A stretch of DNA of 42,806 nt from Gallionellales bacterium RIFCSPLOWO2_02_FULL_57_47 (GTDB lineage: Bacteria > Pseudomonadota > Gammaproteobacteria > Burkholderiales > Gallionellaceae), in the NCBI GenBank assembly GCA_001801175.1, contig MGWZ01000022.1:58537-101342 (forward strand). The letters are read 5' to 3'. The translations under genes and the position numbers were made by a program. Shown piece by piece: positions 1-8,028 of the stretch; within the stretch, counting starts at the first letter, position 1; the number at the start of each line of letters is the position of its first letter. The notes under the pieces were generated by a model. It saw nothing but the letters and a program-made list of their open reading frames with translations. It did no database searches and was not told where the DNA came from.

Positions 1-440
1 GCCGCGTGGCAGGCAACGCACTTCGTCAACGTGTTGGATGCCATTTTCAGCAGCTCCGGTGCAGGTTTTCCGTCTTCCGCTGCCTTGGCTATTTCGTCCA
101 TCTCATGGTGTACGCTCAAACCCAGCTGTTTGAATTCCATCGGCAGTTTAGCCATCAGTACCGGATTGACGTCAGCCGCCGAAGCCATGCCCGCGCTGCG
201 TGCGGCTTTGCCGATGCGCTGCAGATCGCCCTGATTGGCGCCCTCCAGTATCCCCTGCGTTGAAGCCAGCAGTCCGCGCATTTCGGACAATATCAGTTCA
301 CGCTCGCCGGCTTCCAGCACCACTGCGGTTCTGTTATCGGTCCCCGCAGTGGTGTTGCCGCGTATGAAGAACCAGCCAAATACCGCAACGGTGACTATCC
401 AGAGCAGCAGGGCGATTTGGGCAAGCCTGTTTGACTTCAT
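1..440 (-). CDS. c-type cytochrome, cytochrome c'-like (class II), 3' end cut by window edge
   Basis: The gene reads leftward from the ATG at 440 and runs off the window with no stop, so only about 146 residues are visible. The N-terminus is a basic start (MKSNRLAQ) followed by a hydrophobic segment at about residues 8-27, which is a signal peptide or membrane anchor. After a mostly helical stretch a CVACH motif lies at positions 8-20, a CxxCH covalent haem site. A single haem motif near the C-terminus after about 110 helical residues is the layout of the class II cytochrome c' family, so a periplasmic electron carrier or gas-binding cytochrome is likely. Histidines earlier in the protein (LSVHHEMDE) could matter as ligands, but this cannot be decided here. 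The exact family is uncertain because the end is missing. Confidence 0.75.
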   Translation of the reverse strand, partial: MKSNRLAQIALLLWIVTVAVFGWFFIRGNTTAGTDNRTAVVLEAGERELILSEMRGLLASTQGILEGANQGDLQRIGKAARSAGMASAADVNPVLMAKLPMEFKQLGLSVHHEMDEIAKAAEDGKPAPELLKMASNTLTKCVACHA

Positions 441-539
441 TATGAATTCCTTGCGTAAATTATCGGAGACGCAACATAGAAACATTCTACCCTGCTGTCT
501 GTGCTAAAAATCACACAAGCATCAGGCATGCATTCCTGA

Positions 540-1637
540 TCATTCGCCGTAGCCGATCCGGTAGATCACGCCCGCCTTGTCGTCCGACACCAGCAGCGCG
601 CCGTCCGGCATCACCTGCACGTCCACCGGACGCCCCCACGCAGTCAGCGTTCCCAGCCAGCCTTCCGCAAACGTTTCATAGCTTGCCGCCTTGCCGTCCT
701 TCAGCCGCACCAGCGTGATGCGGTAGCCGATCGGCGGGATACGGTTCCACGAGCCGTGTTCGGCGATGAATATCTGCCTGCGGTAACTCTCCGGAAACAT
801 CCCGCCGGTGTAGAAGCGCATCCCCAGCGACGCGACATGCGGGCCGAGTTCCATCGCGGCAGGAGTGAATTCGCCGCAGGTGCGCTTGCCGCCGAATTCG
901 TCGTCGGAAAGCGCCTTCCCGTGGCAATACGGATAGCCGAAATGCATACCGGGGCGCGGCGCGTGGTTCAGCTCGTCCGGCGGCGCGTTGTTGCCCAGCC
1001 AGTCGCGCCCGTTGTCGGTGAACCACAGTTCATTGGTGTCGGGATTCCAGTCGAAGCCTACCGTGTTGCGCACGCCGCGCGCATATTGTTCGAGTGCAGA
1101 ACCGTCCGGCTTCATGCGAAAGATCGCGGCGTAGCGCGCCGGGTCGGGCTCGCAGATGTTGCACGGCGCGCCCACCGGCACATACAGCAGGCCGTCCGGG
1201 CCGAAGCGGATGAATTTCCAGCCGTGGTGGTTATCGCCGGGGAAGCGGTCGTTCACCACCACCGGTTTGGGCGGATTGCGCAGCCGCGACGCTATGCCGT
1301 CGAAGCGCAGGATGCGGTTCACCTCCGCCACATACAGCGCGCCGTCGCGAAACGCCACGCCGTTCGGCGTGTCGAGGTCGTCGGTAAGGACGATCACTTC
1401 ATCAGCACGCTTGCCAAGGCTGCGATTGGGCAGCGCATAAACTTTGGAGCCGCGCGTGCCGACGAACAGCGTGCCGTCCGGGCTCAGCGCCATCGAGCGC
1501 GCGCCAGGCACGTTGTCGGCATAGAGGGTGATTTTGAAGCCGGGCGGCAGTTTGATCTTGTCCAGCGGCAGGTCGCGGGCGCTGGTGAACAGGCTGGCGG
1601 TTAAAAGCAGGATGAAGACAGCGGCTCTCTGAATCAT
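540..1637 (-). CDS. PQQ-dependent sugar dehydrogenase-like (sorbosone dehydrogenase family) beta-propeller protein, secreted
   Basis: This 365-residue protein begins at an ATG with AGGAGG seven bases upstream; an upstream in-frame start at 1691 would add 18 residues with no Shine-Dalgarno and is not preferred. Residues 1-20 form a signal peptide ending near TSARD, so the product is probably periplasmic. The body has features of the soluble glucose/sorbosone dehydrogenase six-bladed propeller: LPPGFKITLYADNVPGARSM near the start, repeated SPDGTLFVGT / FGPDGLLYVPVGAPCN / MPDGALLVSDD blade motifs, NTVGFDWNP, and FTDNGRDWLGNNAPPDELN, where family members place catalytic and calcium-binding residues. 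Family members oxidise sugars or aldoses with PQQ, but many homologues of this subgroup have no tested substrate. Two imperfect palindromes separate it from polA upstream. Confidence 0.85.
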   Translation of the reverse strand: MIQRAAVFILLLTASLFTSARDLPLDKIKLPPGFKITLYADNVPGARSMALSPDGTLFVGTRGSKVYALPNRSLGKRADEVIVLTDDLDTPNGVAFRDGALYVAEVNRILRFDGIASRLRNPPKPVVVNDRFPGDNHHGWKFIRFGPDGLLYVPVGAPCNICEPDPARYAAIFRMKPDGSALEQYARGVRNTVGFDWNPDTNELWFTDNGRDWLGNNAPPDELNHAPRPGMHFGYPYCHGKALSDDEFGGKRTCGEFTPAAMELGPHVASLGMRFYTGGMFPESYRRQIFIAEHGSWNRIPPIGYRITLVRLKDGKAASYETFAEGWLGTLTAWGRPVDVQVMPDGALLVSDDKAGVIYRIGYGE

Positions 1638-1671
1638 GCTGCACCTCCTAATGACGATGAAAAAACAGCAT

Positions 1672-1722
1672 GTAGGGTGCGTTTCACGCACCAGAATTAT
1701 TGGTGCATTGAATGCACCCTAC
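1672..1722. repeat. 51-bp palindromic repeat, GTAGGGTGC type
   Basis: The outer arms GTAGGGTGC and GCACCCTAC are perfect inverted copies, and an inner GCACC/GGTGC pair extends the stem. It lies between the dehydrogenase start and the next palindrome. Elements beginning GTAGGGTGCG and ending in the inverse are widespread intergenic repeats in bacteria. There is no T-run, so it is not an obvious terminator. Confidence 0.8.
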
Positions 1723-1772
1723 CTTGCTCTATAATGAAATCCAGCCTCTTCACTGCTGCATTTTCAGCCCGC

Positions 1773-1850
1773 GTAGGATGGGTGGAGCGTAGCGATCCCA
1801 TCATTTACTCAACATTGGCGATGGGTATCGCTACGCTCCACCCATCCTAC
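1773..1850. repeat. 78-bp palindromic repeat, GTAGGATGGGTGGAGCG type
   Basis: The left arm from 1773 (GTAGGATGGGTGGAGCGTAG) is matched by an inverse arm ending at 1850, with near-perfect complementarity over about 28 bases and a roughly 20-base loop. It lies six bases beyond the polA stop codon, so it forms a long hairpin in the polA transcript and could protect its 3' end. This repeat type is common between genes in proteobacteria. Confidence 0.85.
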
Positions 1851-1855
1851 AAAAT

Positions 1856-4669
1856 TCAATGCGCCTCATCCCAATTCTTCCCCTCGCCCAGTTCCACCAG
1901 CAGCGGCACGTTGAGTTCGGCGACGCCGCACATCAGCCTGGGCAGCATGTCCTTGACCAGATGCAGTTCCGCCTCCGGCACTTCCAGCACCAGTTCGTCG
2001 TGCACCTGCATGATCAAACGGCTGTGCAGCTTTTCGGTTTCCAGCCAGTGCTGCACTTTGATCATCGCGAGTTTGATCAGGTCGGCGGCGGTGCCCTGCA
2101 TCGGCGCGTTGATCGCGGCGCGTTCGGCGCCCTGGCGCTTCATGCCGTTGCTGGCGTTGATTTCCGGCAGCCATAGCCTGCGGCCGAACACGGTCTCGAC
2201 GTAGCCCTGCTGTTTCGCCTGCTCACGGGTGCGCTGCATGTAGTCGGCGACGCCGGGGTAGCGTGCGAAGTAGCGGTCGATGTAGGCCTGCGCCGCGCCG
2301 CGTTCGATGCCGAGCTGCTTGGCGAGGCCGAACGAGGACATGCCGTAAATCAGGCCGAAGTTGATCACCTTGGCGTAGCGGCGCTGCTCGCTGTCGACCT
2401 CGGCGGGCGCGACCATGAATATTTCGGCGGCGGTGGCGCGGTGGATGTCCTCGTTGTTGGCGAAGGCCTGCAGCAGCCCGGCATCGCCGGACAGGTGCGC
2501 CATGATGCGCAACTCGATCTGCGAATAGTCCGCCGACACGATGCGCGAACCCTGCGGCGCGATGAATGCCTCGCGGATGCGGCGGCCCTCTGCGGTGCGC
2601 ACCGGAATGTTCTGCAGGTTGGGGTCGCTGGAGGCGAGCCGCCCGGTCACTGCCACCGCCTGCGAGTAACTGGTGTGCACGCGCCCGGTTTTCCGATCCA
2701 CCATCTGCGGCAGTTTGTCGGTGTAGGTGGATTTGAGTTTCGCCATGCCGCGGTAGTCGAGCAGGATTTTCGGCAGCGGATAGTCGAGCGCAAGCTCCTG
2801 CAACACTTCTTCGTCGGTGGACGGGTCGCCGCCGGGCGTCTTCTTCTTTACCGGCAAACCCAGTTTATCGAACAGGATTTCCCTGAGTTGCTTGGGCGAA
2901 TTCAGGTTGAACGGCTGCCCGGCGGCTTCATGCGCACGTGCCTCCAGCGCGATCAGCTTCTCGCCCAGCTCGCGGCTCTGGATCTTCAGCAGCTCGCAGT
3001 CGAGCAGCACGCCGTTGCGTTCCATCGTGTAGAGCACATGCATGCTCGGCAATTCGATGTCGCGATACACATGCTGCAAACCCTGCTGCGCCTCTATCTG
3101 CGGCGCAAGCGCCTGGTGCAGTTGCAGCGTGATGTCGGCATCCTCGGCGGCATAGCGCGTGGCGGTGTCAAGATCGACCTGGTCGAAGCAAATCTGCTTC
3201 GCGCCCTTGCCGACCACCTCGGCGTAGCTGATGGTCTTCACGTTGAGATGGCGCAGCGCGAGGTTGTCCATGTCGTGCGGCTTGTGGCTCTCCAGCACGT
3301 AGGATTGCAGCAGCGTGTCGTCGTGGATGCCGGCCAGCGCGATGCCGTGATTGGTGAAGATGTGCAGGTCGTACTTGAGATTCTGCCCGAGCTTTTTGTG
3401 TCTTTCGCTCTCCAGCCACGGCTGGAGTTTTTGCAATGCGACAGCGCGGTTAAGCTGGTCCGGCGCGCCGGGGTAGCGGTGTGCCAGCGGCAGGTAGGCG
3501 GCGTGGTGCGGAGTGATCGCAAACGAGATGCCGACCAGTTGCGCGTTCATCACGTCGAGCCCGGTGGTCTCGGTATCCACACACACCAGTTCGGCGGCAA
3601 GCAGTTTTTCCAGCCAGGCGTCGAGCCGGGCTTCGGTGAGGATCGTTTCGTAGTGCACGTTGTCGGTGCGGGTGGGTTCAGTGCCGAACATATCCTGATG
3701 TGCTACGCCATTCCCTCCCCCTTGCAGGGGGAGGGTTAGGGAGGGGGTAGAAACTTTGCGGACATTACCCCCATCCCAACCTTCCCCCTGTGAGGGGGAA
3801 GGAGCACCGATTTCGCGCAGCCAGGTCTTGAACTCGAAGTGTTCATACAGGCTGCGCAGTTGTTCAGTATCCGGCGGGGGCGGAGCCAGTTCGCTATACG
3901 GCTGCGGCAATTCCACGTCGCATTTCACGGTAAGCAGGCGGCGCGCCTGCGGCAGCCAGTCCAGCGCGCGGCGCAGGTTTTCGCCGACCACACCGCCGAT
4001 TTCATTGGCATGCTGCATCAGGTTATCGAGCGTGCCGTACTGGGCGAGCCACTTCACCGCAGTCTTGGGGCCGACCTTTTCGACGCCTGGCACGTTGTCC
4101 ACCGCATCGCCAGTCAGCGTCAAATAATCGAGAATGCGCTCCGGCGGCACGCCGAATTTGGCGTTCACGCCCGGCACGTCCAGCGTTTCGTTGTTCATCG
4201 TGTTGATCAGCGTCACATGCTCATTCACCAGTTGAGCGAGGTCTTTGTCTCCGGTCGCGACGATGCAGCGAACGCCATCCTGTGTTGCCTGCCGGGCGAG
4301 CGTGCCGATCACATCGTCCGCTTCCACGCCTTCCAGCATCAGCAGGTTCCAGCCGGACGCAGCGATGGCCTGATGCAGCGGTTCGATCTGCCGCGCCAGA
4401 TCGTCCGGCATAGCCGGGCGGTGCGCCTTGTATTCGGGATACCAGTCGTCGCGGAAAGTTTTGCCTTTTGCGTCAAATACGCACAGGATATAATCTGCCG
4501 GGAAATCGTGGCGCAACTTGCGCAGCATGTTGAGCACGCCGTAGATCGCGCCGGTCGGTAAGCCTTCGCGGTTGCGCAGATCCGGCATCGCATGGAACGC
4601 GCGGTACAGGAACGACGATCCGTCAACTAACAGCAACGTTTTACCAAGACTCACTTCGTTCGTTTTCAT
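1856..4669 (-). CDS. polA: DNA polymerase I
   Basis: The 937-residue protein has all three PolA domains. The N-terminal 5' nuclease begins KTLLLVDGSSFLYRAFHAMPDL. The 3'-5' exonuclease keeps its acidic motif in VCVDTETTGLD, so proofreading should be active, unlike in Taq. The polymerase domain shows motif A (DYSQIELRIMAHLSGD), motif B (RRYAKVINFGLIYGMS) and motif C (MQVHDELVLEV). It acts in Okazaki-fragment maturation and excision repair. A glycine- and proline-rich stretch around residues 289-319, in the linker between nuclease and exonuclease, is encoded by a palindromic repeat (3711-3803). The start at 4669 matches the family N-terminus best; an ATG at 4690, overlapping the divergent gene's start, is an alternative with a GGGTGGTG sequence upstream. 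Confidence 0.97.
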   Translation of the reverse strand: MKTNEVSLGKTLLLVDGSSFLYRAFHAMPDLRNREGLPTGAIYGVLNMLRKLRHDFPADYILCVFDAKGKTFRDDWYPEYKAHRPAMPDDLARQIEPLHQAIAASGWNLLMLEGVEADDVIGTLARQATQDGVRCIVATGDKDLAQLVNEHVTLINTMNNETLDVPGVNAKFGVPPERILDYLTLTGDAVDNVPGVEKVGPKTAVKWLAQYGTLDNLMQHANEIGGVVGENLRRALDWLPQARRLLTVKCDVELPQPYSELAPPPPDTEQLRSLYEHFEFKTWLREIGAPSPSQGEGWDGGNVRKVSTPSLTLPLQGGGNGVAHQDMFGTEPTRTDNVHYETILTEARLDAWLEKLLAAELVCVDTETTGLDVMNAQLVGISFAITPHHAAYLPLAHRYPGAPDQLNRAVALQKLQPWLESERHKKLGQNLKYDLHIFTNHGIALAGIHDDTLLQSYVLESHKPHDMDNLALRHLNVKTISYAEVVGKGAKQICFDQVDLDTATRYAAEDADITLQLHQALAPQIEAQQGLQHVYRDIELPSMHVLYTMERNGVLLDCELLKIQSRELGEKLIALEARAHEAAGQPFNLNSPKQLREILFDKLGLPVKKKTPGGDPSTDEEVLQELALDYPLPKILLDYRGMAKLKSTYTDKLPQMVDRKTGRVHTSYSQAVAVTGRLASSDPNLQNIPVRTAEGRRIREAFIAPQGSRIVSADYSQIELRIMAHLSGDAGLLQAFANNEDIHRATAAEIFMVAPAEVDSEQRRYAKVINFGLIYGMSSFGLAKQLGIERGAAQAYIDRYFARYPGVADYMQRTREQAKQQGYVETVFGRRLWLPEINASNGMKRQGAERAAINAPMQGTAADLIKLAMIKVQHWLETEKLHSRLIMQVHDELVLEVPEAELHLVKDMLPRLMCGVAELNVPLLVELGEGKNWDEAH
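3711..3803. repeat. Composite palindrome inserted in frame in polA
   Basis: Two short perfect palindromes, 3713-3735 (CCCTCCCCC / GGGGGAGGG type) and 3780-3802 (CCTTCCCCC / GGGGGAAGG type), flank a spacer. Their inner flanks GGTTAGGGAGGGGGTAG and TTACCCCCATCCCAACC are also nearly inverse, so the whole unit is one large inverted repeat. It stays open in the polA frame and encodes GAPSPSQGEGWDGG...TPSLTLPLQGGGNG. A related unit lies between tpx and gcvPB at 27612-27690. Confidence 0.85.
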
Positions 4670-4688
4670 TTTGACCAGAGGAAATTGC

Positions 4689-5405
4689 ATGAACACACCA
4701 CCCAAATTGCCTACCCCTGTAATGCCCGAGGCATGGAATTCCAAAGAGGCGTGGCGCGTGTTCGGCATTATGTCAGAATTTGTTTCGGCCACCGAACGGC
4801 TTAACCGCATTCATCCCGCCGTGAGCATCTTCGGCAGCGCGCGCACCGGGCCCGGGCAACCCTATTACAAGCTTACCGAGGAAATTGCCCGGCTGCTTTC
4901 CGATGCCGGATTCTCGGTCATTTCCGGCGGAGGGCCCGGTATCATGGAGGCCGCCAACAAGGGCGCGTACTATGGCAAATCGCCCAGCGTCGGCCTGAAT
5001 ATCCAGTTGCCGAACGAGCAGCACAGCAATACCTACCAGAACATCAGCCAGACCTTTCAGCATTTCTTCGCGCGCAAGGTGATGTTCGTGAAATTCGCCA
5101 GCGCGTATGTGGTGATGCCCGGCGGTTTTGGCACGCTGGACGAACTGATGGAAGCCTTGACACTGGTGCAGACCGGCAAGACCCGCAAGATGCCGATCAT
5201 TCTGGTCGGCAGCCAGTTCTGGGGCGGCCTGGTCGAGTGGTTTCGCGCCGCACTGCTGGAGGAAAAAGTCATTAGCCCGGAAGACATGAACTTGATTCAG
5301 CTTATCGATGAACCGCAGGAAGTGGTCAGCGCGATATTCAAGCATTACGAAACACGCGGTTTCGAGCCCTCGGAAGCGGAACGCGAGCGGCAGCTTTATC
5401 TGTAA
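4689..5405 (+). CDS. LOG family (TIGR00730) nucleoside 5'-monophosphate phosphoribohydrolase
   Basis: The 238-residue protein has the Rossmann-type fold signature of the LOG family: VSIFGSARTGPGQPYY near the N-terminus, VISGGGPGIMEAANKGAYYG, and the diagnostic PGGFGTLDELMEALTLVQTGK. LOG enzymes release the base from nucleoside monophosphates; plant and some bacterial members make cytokinins, others recycle purine or pyrimidine nucleotides. The substrate here cannot be told from sequence. The ATG at 4689 is preceded by AGAGGA; a longer reading from 4572 would run back into polA and is not needed. It is divergent from polA with only 19 bases between the chosen start codons, so the two promoters must overlap the opposite gene or each other. 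Confidence 0.92.
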   Translation: MNTPPKLPTPVMPEAWNSKEAWRVFGIMSEFVSATERLNRIHPAVSIFGSARTGPGQPYYKLTEEIARLLSDAGFSVISGGGPGIMEAANKGAYYGKSPSVGLNIQLPNEQHSNTYQNISQTFQHFFARKVMFVKFASAYVVMPGGFGTLDELMEALTLVQTGKTRKMPIILVGSQFWGGLVEWFRAALLEEKVISPEDMNLIQLIDEPQEVVSAIFKHYETRGFEPSEAERERQLYL

Positions 5406-5464
5406 CAGCACATCGTGCTGGCGTTTTCCATTTTTGATGCATGAACTTTCTGGAGGGTTTTTTA

Positions 5465-5773
5465 ATGCATGACATTGATGAAGAGGGCTACCTGATTGAT
5501 CCGCAGGACTGGAACGAGGAGCTTGCCAGGGAATTCGCTCAAAAGGAAAGCATCCAGCTCACGGAAGACCATTGGGATGCGATCCGCTACATGCGCACCT
5601 ATTACGCCGAACACCAGATCGCACCCGATGCGCGCCACGTGATCAAGCATCTTGCAGAACGTATGGGACCCGATTCGCGCAACGCGCTGTTTGAACTTTT
5701 TCCCTACGGTTACGTGAAACAAGCCTGCAAGATTGCCGGCATGAAACGCCCCCGTGGCTGGAGCACCGGCTAG
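5465..5773 (+). CDS. DsrC/TusE-family sulfur relay-like protein lacking the penultimate cysteine
   Basis: The product is 102 residues from the ATG at 5465, which has GGAGGG seven bases upstream; an earlier ATG at 5441 would place that Shine-Dalgarno inside the gene. The sequence shows DsrC-family blocks: DEEGYLIDPQDWNEELAREFA, LTEDHWDAIRYMRTYY, and FPYGYVKQACKIAGMKRPRG. DsrC proper ends in two cysteines, CysB and the penultimate CysA eleven residues later, while TusE keeps only CysA. Here CysB is present (QACKIAG), the CysA position is tryptophan, and the tail is GWSTG. It therefore cannot form the DsrC intramolecular trisulfide and cannot be a canonical TusE. It may be a regulatory or accessory paralogue; its function is unknown. 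Confidence 0.88.
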   Translation: MHDIDEEGYLIDPQDWNEELAREFAQKESIQLTEDHWDAIRYMRTYYAEHQIAPDARHVIKHLAERMGPDSRNALFELFPYGYVKQACKIAGMKRPRGWSTG

Positions 5774-5898
5774 CAGCCCGCAACTTCGCCAGGCTGCAAG
5801 GTTAGACGGAGGCTGCGCGCACGCTTCGCCGTGCTGGCCGCGCAATCCCGCCGCACATCGGCTAGAATGCGCCCATACCAATTCCCCATTCCAAATTC

Positions 5899-6249
5899 AT
5901 GGCAACCACTCCGATGCGCTTCCTGTCTTTATTGCTGCTGGGCGGTTTCAGCATCACCGCCTTTGCAGCAAAGCCGGTTCCCGACAATCTCGAACCGTTG
6001 CCGCCGCCCGCATTTTCCGCCGGGCCCGATGAATATGCCGGCGATGAGCCGGAGGTGAGCATCATCAGGCAAACCGAGCAGACCGTTGAAGAATACCGCG
6101 TCGGCGGCAAGCTATATATGATCAAGGTCACGCCGAAGCACGGGAAGCCTTACTATCTGGTGGACGACATGGGCGACGGCAAATTCTCCCGGCAGGAAAG
6201 CCTCGATTCCGGCCTGCGCGTGCCGCGCTGGGTTATCCGCAAATTCTAG
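5899..6249 (+). CDS. DUF2782 domain-containing secreted protein
   Basis: A 116-residue protein with a signal peptide at about residues 7-23 (FLSLLLLGGFSITAFAA). The mature part carries the DUF2782 pattern: PEVSIIRQTEQTVEEYRVGGKLYMIKVTPKHGKPYYLVDD followed by a basic VPRWVIRKF end. Function is not established. It stands three bases before thrB and near polA; in betaproteobacteria DUF2782 genes commonly sit between polA and thrB, which supports the call and the orientation. Confidence 0.88.
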   Translation: MATTPMRFLSLLLLGGFSITAFAAKPVPDNLEPLPPPAFSAGPDEYAGDEPEVSIIRQTEQTVEEYRVGGKLYMIKVTPKHGKPYYLVDDMGDGKFSRQESLDSGLRVPRWVIRKF

Positions 6250-6252
6250 AAC

Positions 6253-7194
6253 ATGGCGGTTTTTACCACGGTTACCGAGACGGAACTCACCGCCTGGCTG
6301 GGCGATTACTCGCTGGGTCAATTGCTGGAATTGCAGGGCATCGCGTCCGGCATCGAGAACACCAATTACTTCGTCACCACCAGCAATGGCCGGTTCGTGC
6401 TCACGCTATTCGAGAAACTCAGCGCTGACGAGTTGCCCTTCTACCTGAATTTGATGGCGCACCTGGCGCGCCACGGCATTCCCTGCCCCAACCCGGTGGC
6501 GAATCGCTCCAATCAATTCCTGAGCACGCTCAAAGGCAAGCCCGCCTGCATCGTCAGCCGCCTGAGCGGCAAATCCATTACCAAACCGAACAATACGCAG
6601 TGTGCCGTGATCGGCGCGATGCTCGGGCAGATGCATATCGCCGGGCAAAGTTTCTCGCAGGTGATGCCCAATCCGCGCGGCTACGCATGGCGTGCCGCCA
6701 CTGCTCCGCAGGTTCGGCCATTTCTCGATGCGCAGCAAGCCGCCATGCTGGACAGCGAAGTCGCGCTGCACGCAAAGCAGATCTGGACACACGTGCCGCA
6801 AGGGGTGATACACGCAGACCTGTTCCGCGATAACGTGCTGCTGGAAGAAAACCGCGTCGGCGGGCTGATCGATTTTTATTTCGCGTGCAGCGATGCGCTG
6901 CTGTATGACGTGGCGATTACCGTGAATGACTGGTGCATGGATGCCGGCGGCACGCTGGATGCAACCCTCACCCAGGCTTTTTTGCGTGCCTATAATGCGG
7001 CGCGCCCGCTGCTGGACAGCGAACGCGAGGCATGGCCGCTGATGTTGCGTGTCGCCGCGTTACGCTTCTGGCTGTCACGCTTGTTCGACATGTACCTGCC
7101 GCGCGACGGCGAATTGATCCATGCGCACGACCCGCGCCACTTCGAGCGGATACTGAAAAATCACATTGCATCGGCGCAGGCCGTCTGGCTATAG
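6253..7194 (+). CDS. thrB: homoserine kinase, ThrB type II (APH-like fold)
   Basis: A 313-residue kinase phosphorylating L-homoserine with ATP in threonine biosynthesis. It begins MAVFTTVTETELTAWLGDYSLG, typical of the proteobacterial aminoglycoside-phosphotransferase-fold homoserine kinases rather than the GHMP type of E. coli. It contains GIENTNYFVTT, the catalytic-loop motif GVIHADLFRDNVLL (Brenner-type HxDxxxxN) and the metal-binding GLIDFYFACSDALLYDVA. Its length is normal for the family. It follows DUF2782 by three bases and precedes the membrane-protein gene by ten, so the three are probably co-transcribed. Confidence 0.95.
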   Translation: MAVFTTVTETELTAWLGDYSLGQLLELQGIASGIENTNYFVTTSNGRFVLTLFEKLSADELPFYLNLMAHLARHGIPCPNPVANRSNQFLSTLKGKPACIVSRLSGKSITKPNNTQCAVIGAMLGQMHIAGQSFSQVMPNPRGYAWRAATAPQVRPFLDAQQAAMLDSEVALHAKQIWTHVPQGVIHADLFRDNVLLEENRVGGLIDFYFACSDALLYDVAITVNDWCMDAGGTLDATLTQAFLRAYNAARPLLDSEREAWPLMLRVAALRFWLSRLFDMYLPRDGELIHAHDPRHFERILKNHIASAQAVWL

Positions 7195-7204
7195 GGAGGG
7201 CAAC

Positions 7205-7960
7205 ATGGAGATACGCAAACTGAACGCCGCATATGGCTGGCTCTGGATCAAGCAGGGGTACCAGCTCATTATGCGCAACCCGCTGATGTCCTTCACGCTT
7301 GCGCTGATTTTCGGCTTGGTCATGTTTGTCGCGCTCAATGTCCCGCAGCTTGGCCCGCTGCTCGTCGTGCTGCTGATGCCGGTATTCATGGCAGGCTATA
7401 TGCGCATCTGTCGTGCGCTTGAAGAAGAAGAGGAAATCGAGTTGTCGCACCTGTTCATTGGCTTCCAGAAGCATCTGTTGCGACTGGCCGCGCTGAGTGG
7501 CTACACCCTGCTGGGGATGATGATCATTTCGATAGCGATGATCTACATCGGCGGCGACGCGCTCACCACCCTGCTGGACAGCGTTGCGTCCGCCAACGAT
7601 CCGCAGATGCTGGTCGATGCCATGTGGGTAGCCGGGTCGGGCGTGGCGCTCAGCCTGATGGTCGGTTTTGCGCTGGCATTCGTGCTGATGCTGGCGCTGC
7701 AATATGCGCCGATGCTGGTTTTTTTCAGCAACATGGCGCCTTTCTCCGCGCTGCGTGCCAGCCTGTCGGGATCCTTGCGCAACATCATCCCGTACACCGT
7801 ATACAGCCTCATCATGCAAGTGATCGCGCTGGTGCTCAGCCTGCTGCCTTACGGCATCGGCCTGATCGTGTTGCTGCCGCTCGGCCTGACCTCGCTCTAC
7901 GTCAGCTACCGCAACATCTTCCCCTTTGCTGGAGAGATTCAGACTACCCAACCTGGCTAG
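7205..7960 (+). CDS. BPSS1780-family integral membrane protein
   Basis: A 251-residue protein from the ATG at 7205, which follows GGGAGGG at 7195-7201; an upstream in-frame start would overlap thrB and is not preferred. After a conserved N-terminus (MEIRKLNAAYGWLWIKQGYQL) there are about six hydrophobic helices, arranged as pairs around a charged loop (ALEEEEEIELSHLF). This matches the betaproteobacterial BPSS1780 membrane family, whose function is unknown. It is the last gene of the thrB cluster and converges on uvrD, with 68 bases between that hold no clear terminator. Confidence 0.85.
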   Translation: MEIRKLNAAYGWLWIKQGYQLIMRNPLMSFTLALIFGLVMFVALNVPQLGPLLVVLLMPVFMAGYMRICRALEEEEEIELSHLFIGFQKHLLRLAALSGYTLLGMMIISIAMIYIGGDALTTLLDSVASANDPQMLVDAMWVAGSGVALSLMVGFALAFVLMLALQYAPMLVFFSNMAPFSALRASLSGSLRNIIPYTVYSLIMQVIALVLSLLPYGIGLIVLLPLGLTSLYVSYRNIFPFAGEIQTTQPG

Positions 7961-8028
7961 ACCCGCTCGACTGATGCCGCAGTGCGGCGATCCGCATGAG
8001 CAATCTTCAAAACGCAGCGCCACCCCAT

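Noticed and set aside
756-1604. Long plus-strand open frame of 282 codons opposite the dehydrogenase gene
   Set aside because: It is an antisense shadow of a GC-rich gene with Arg/Ala/Val-biased translation and no motifs.
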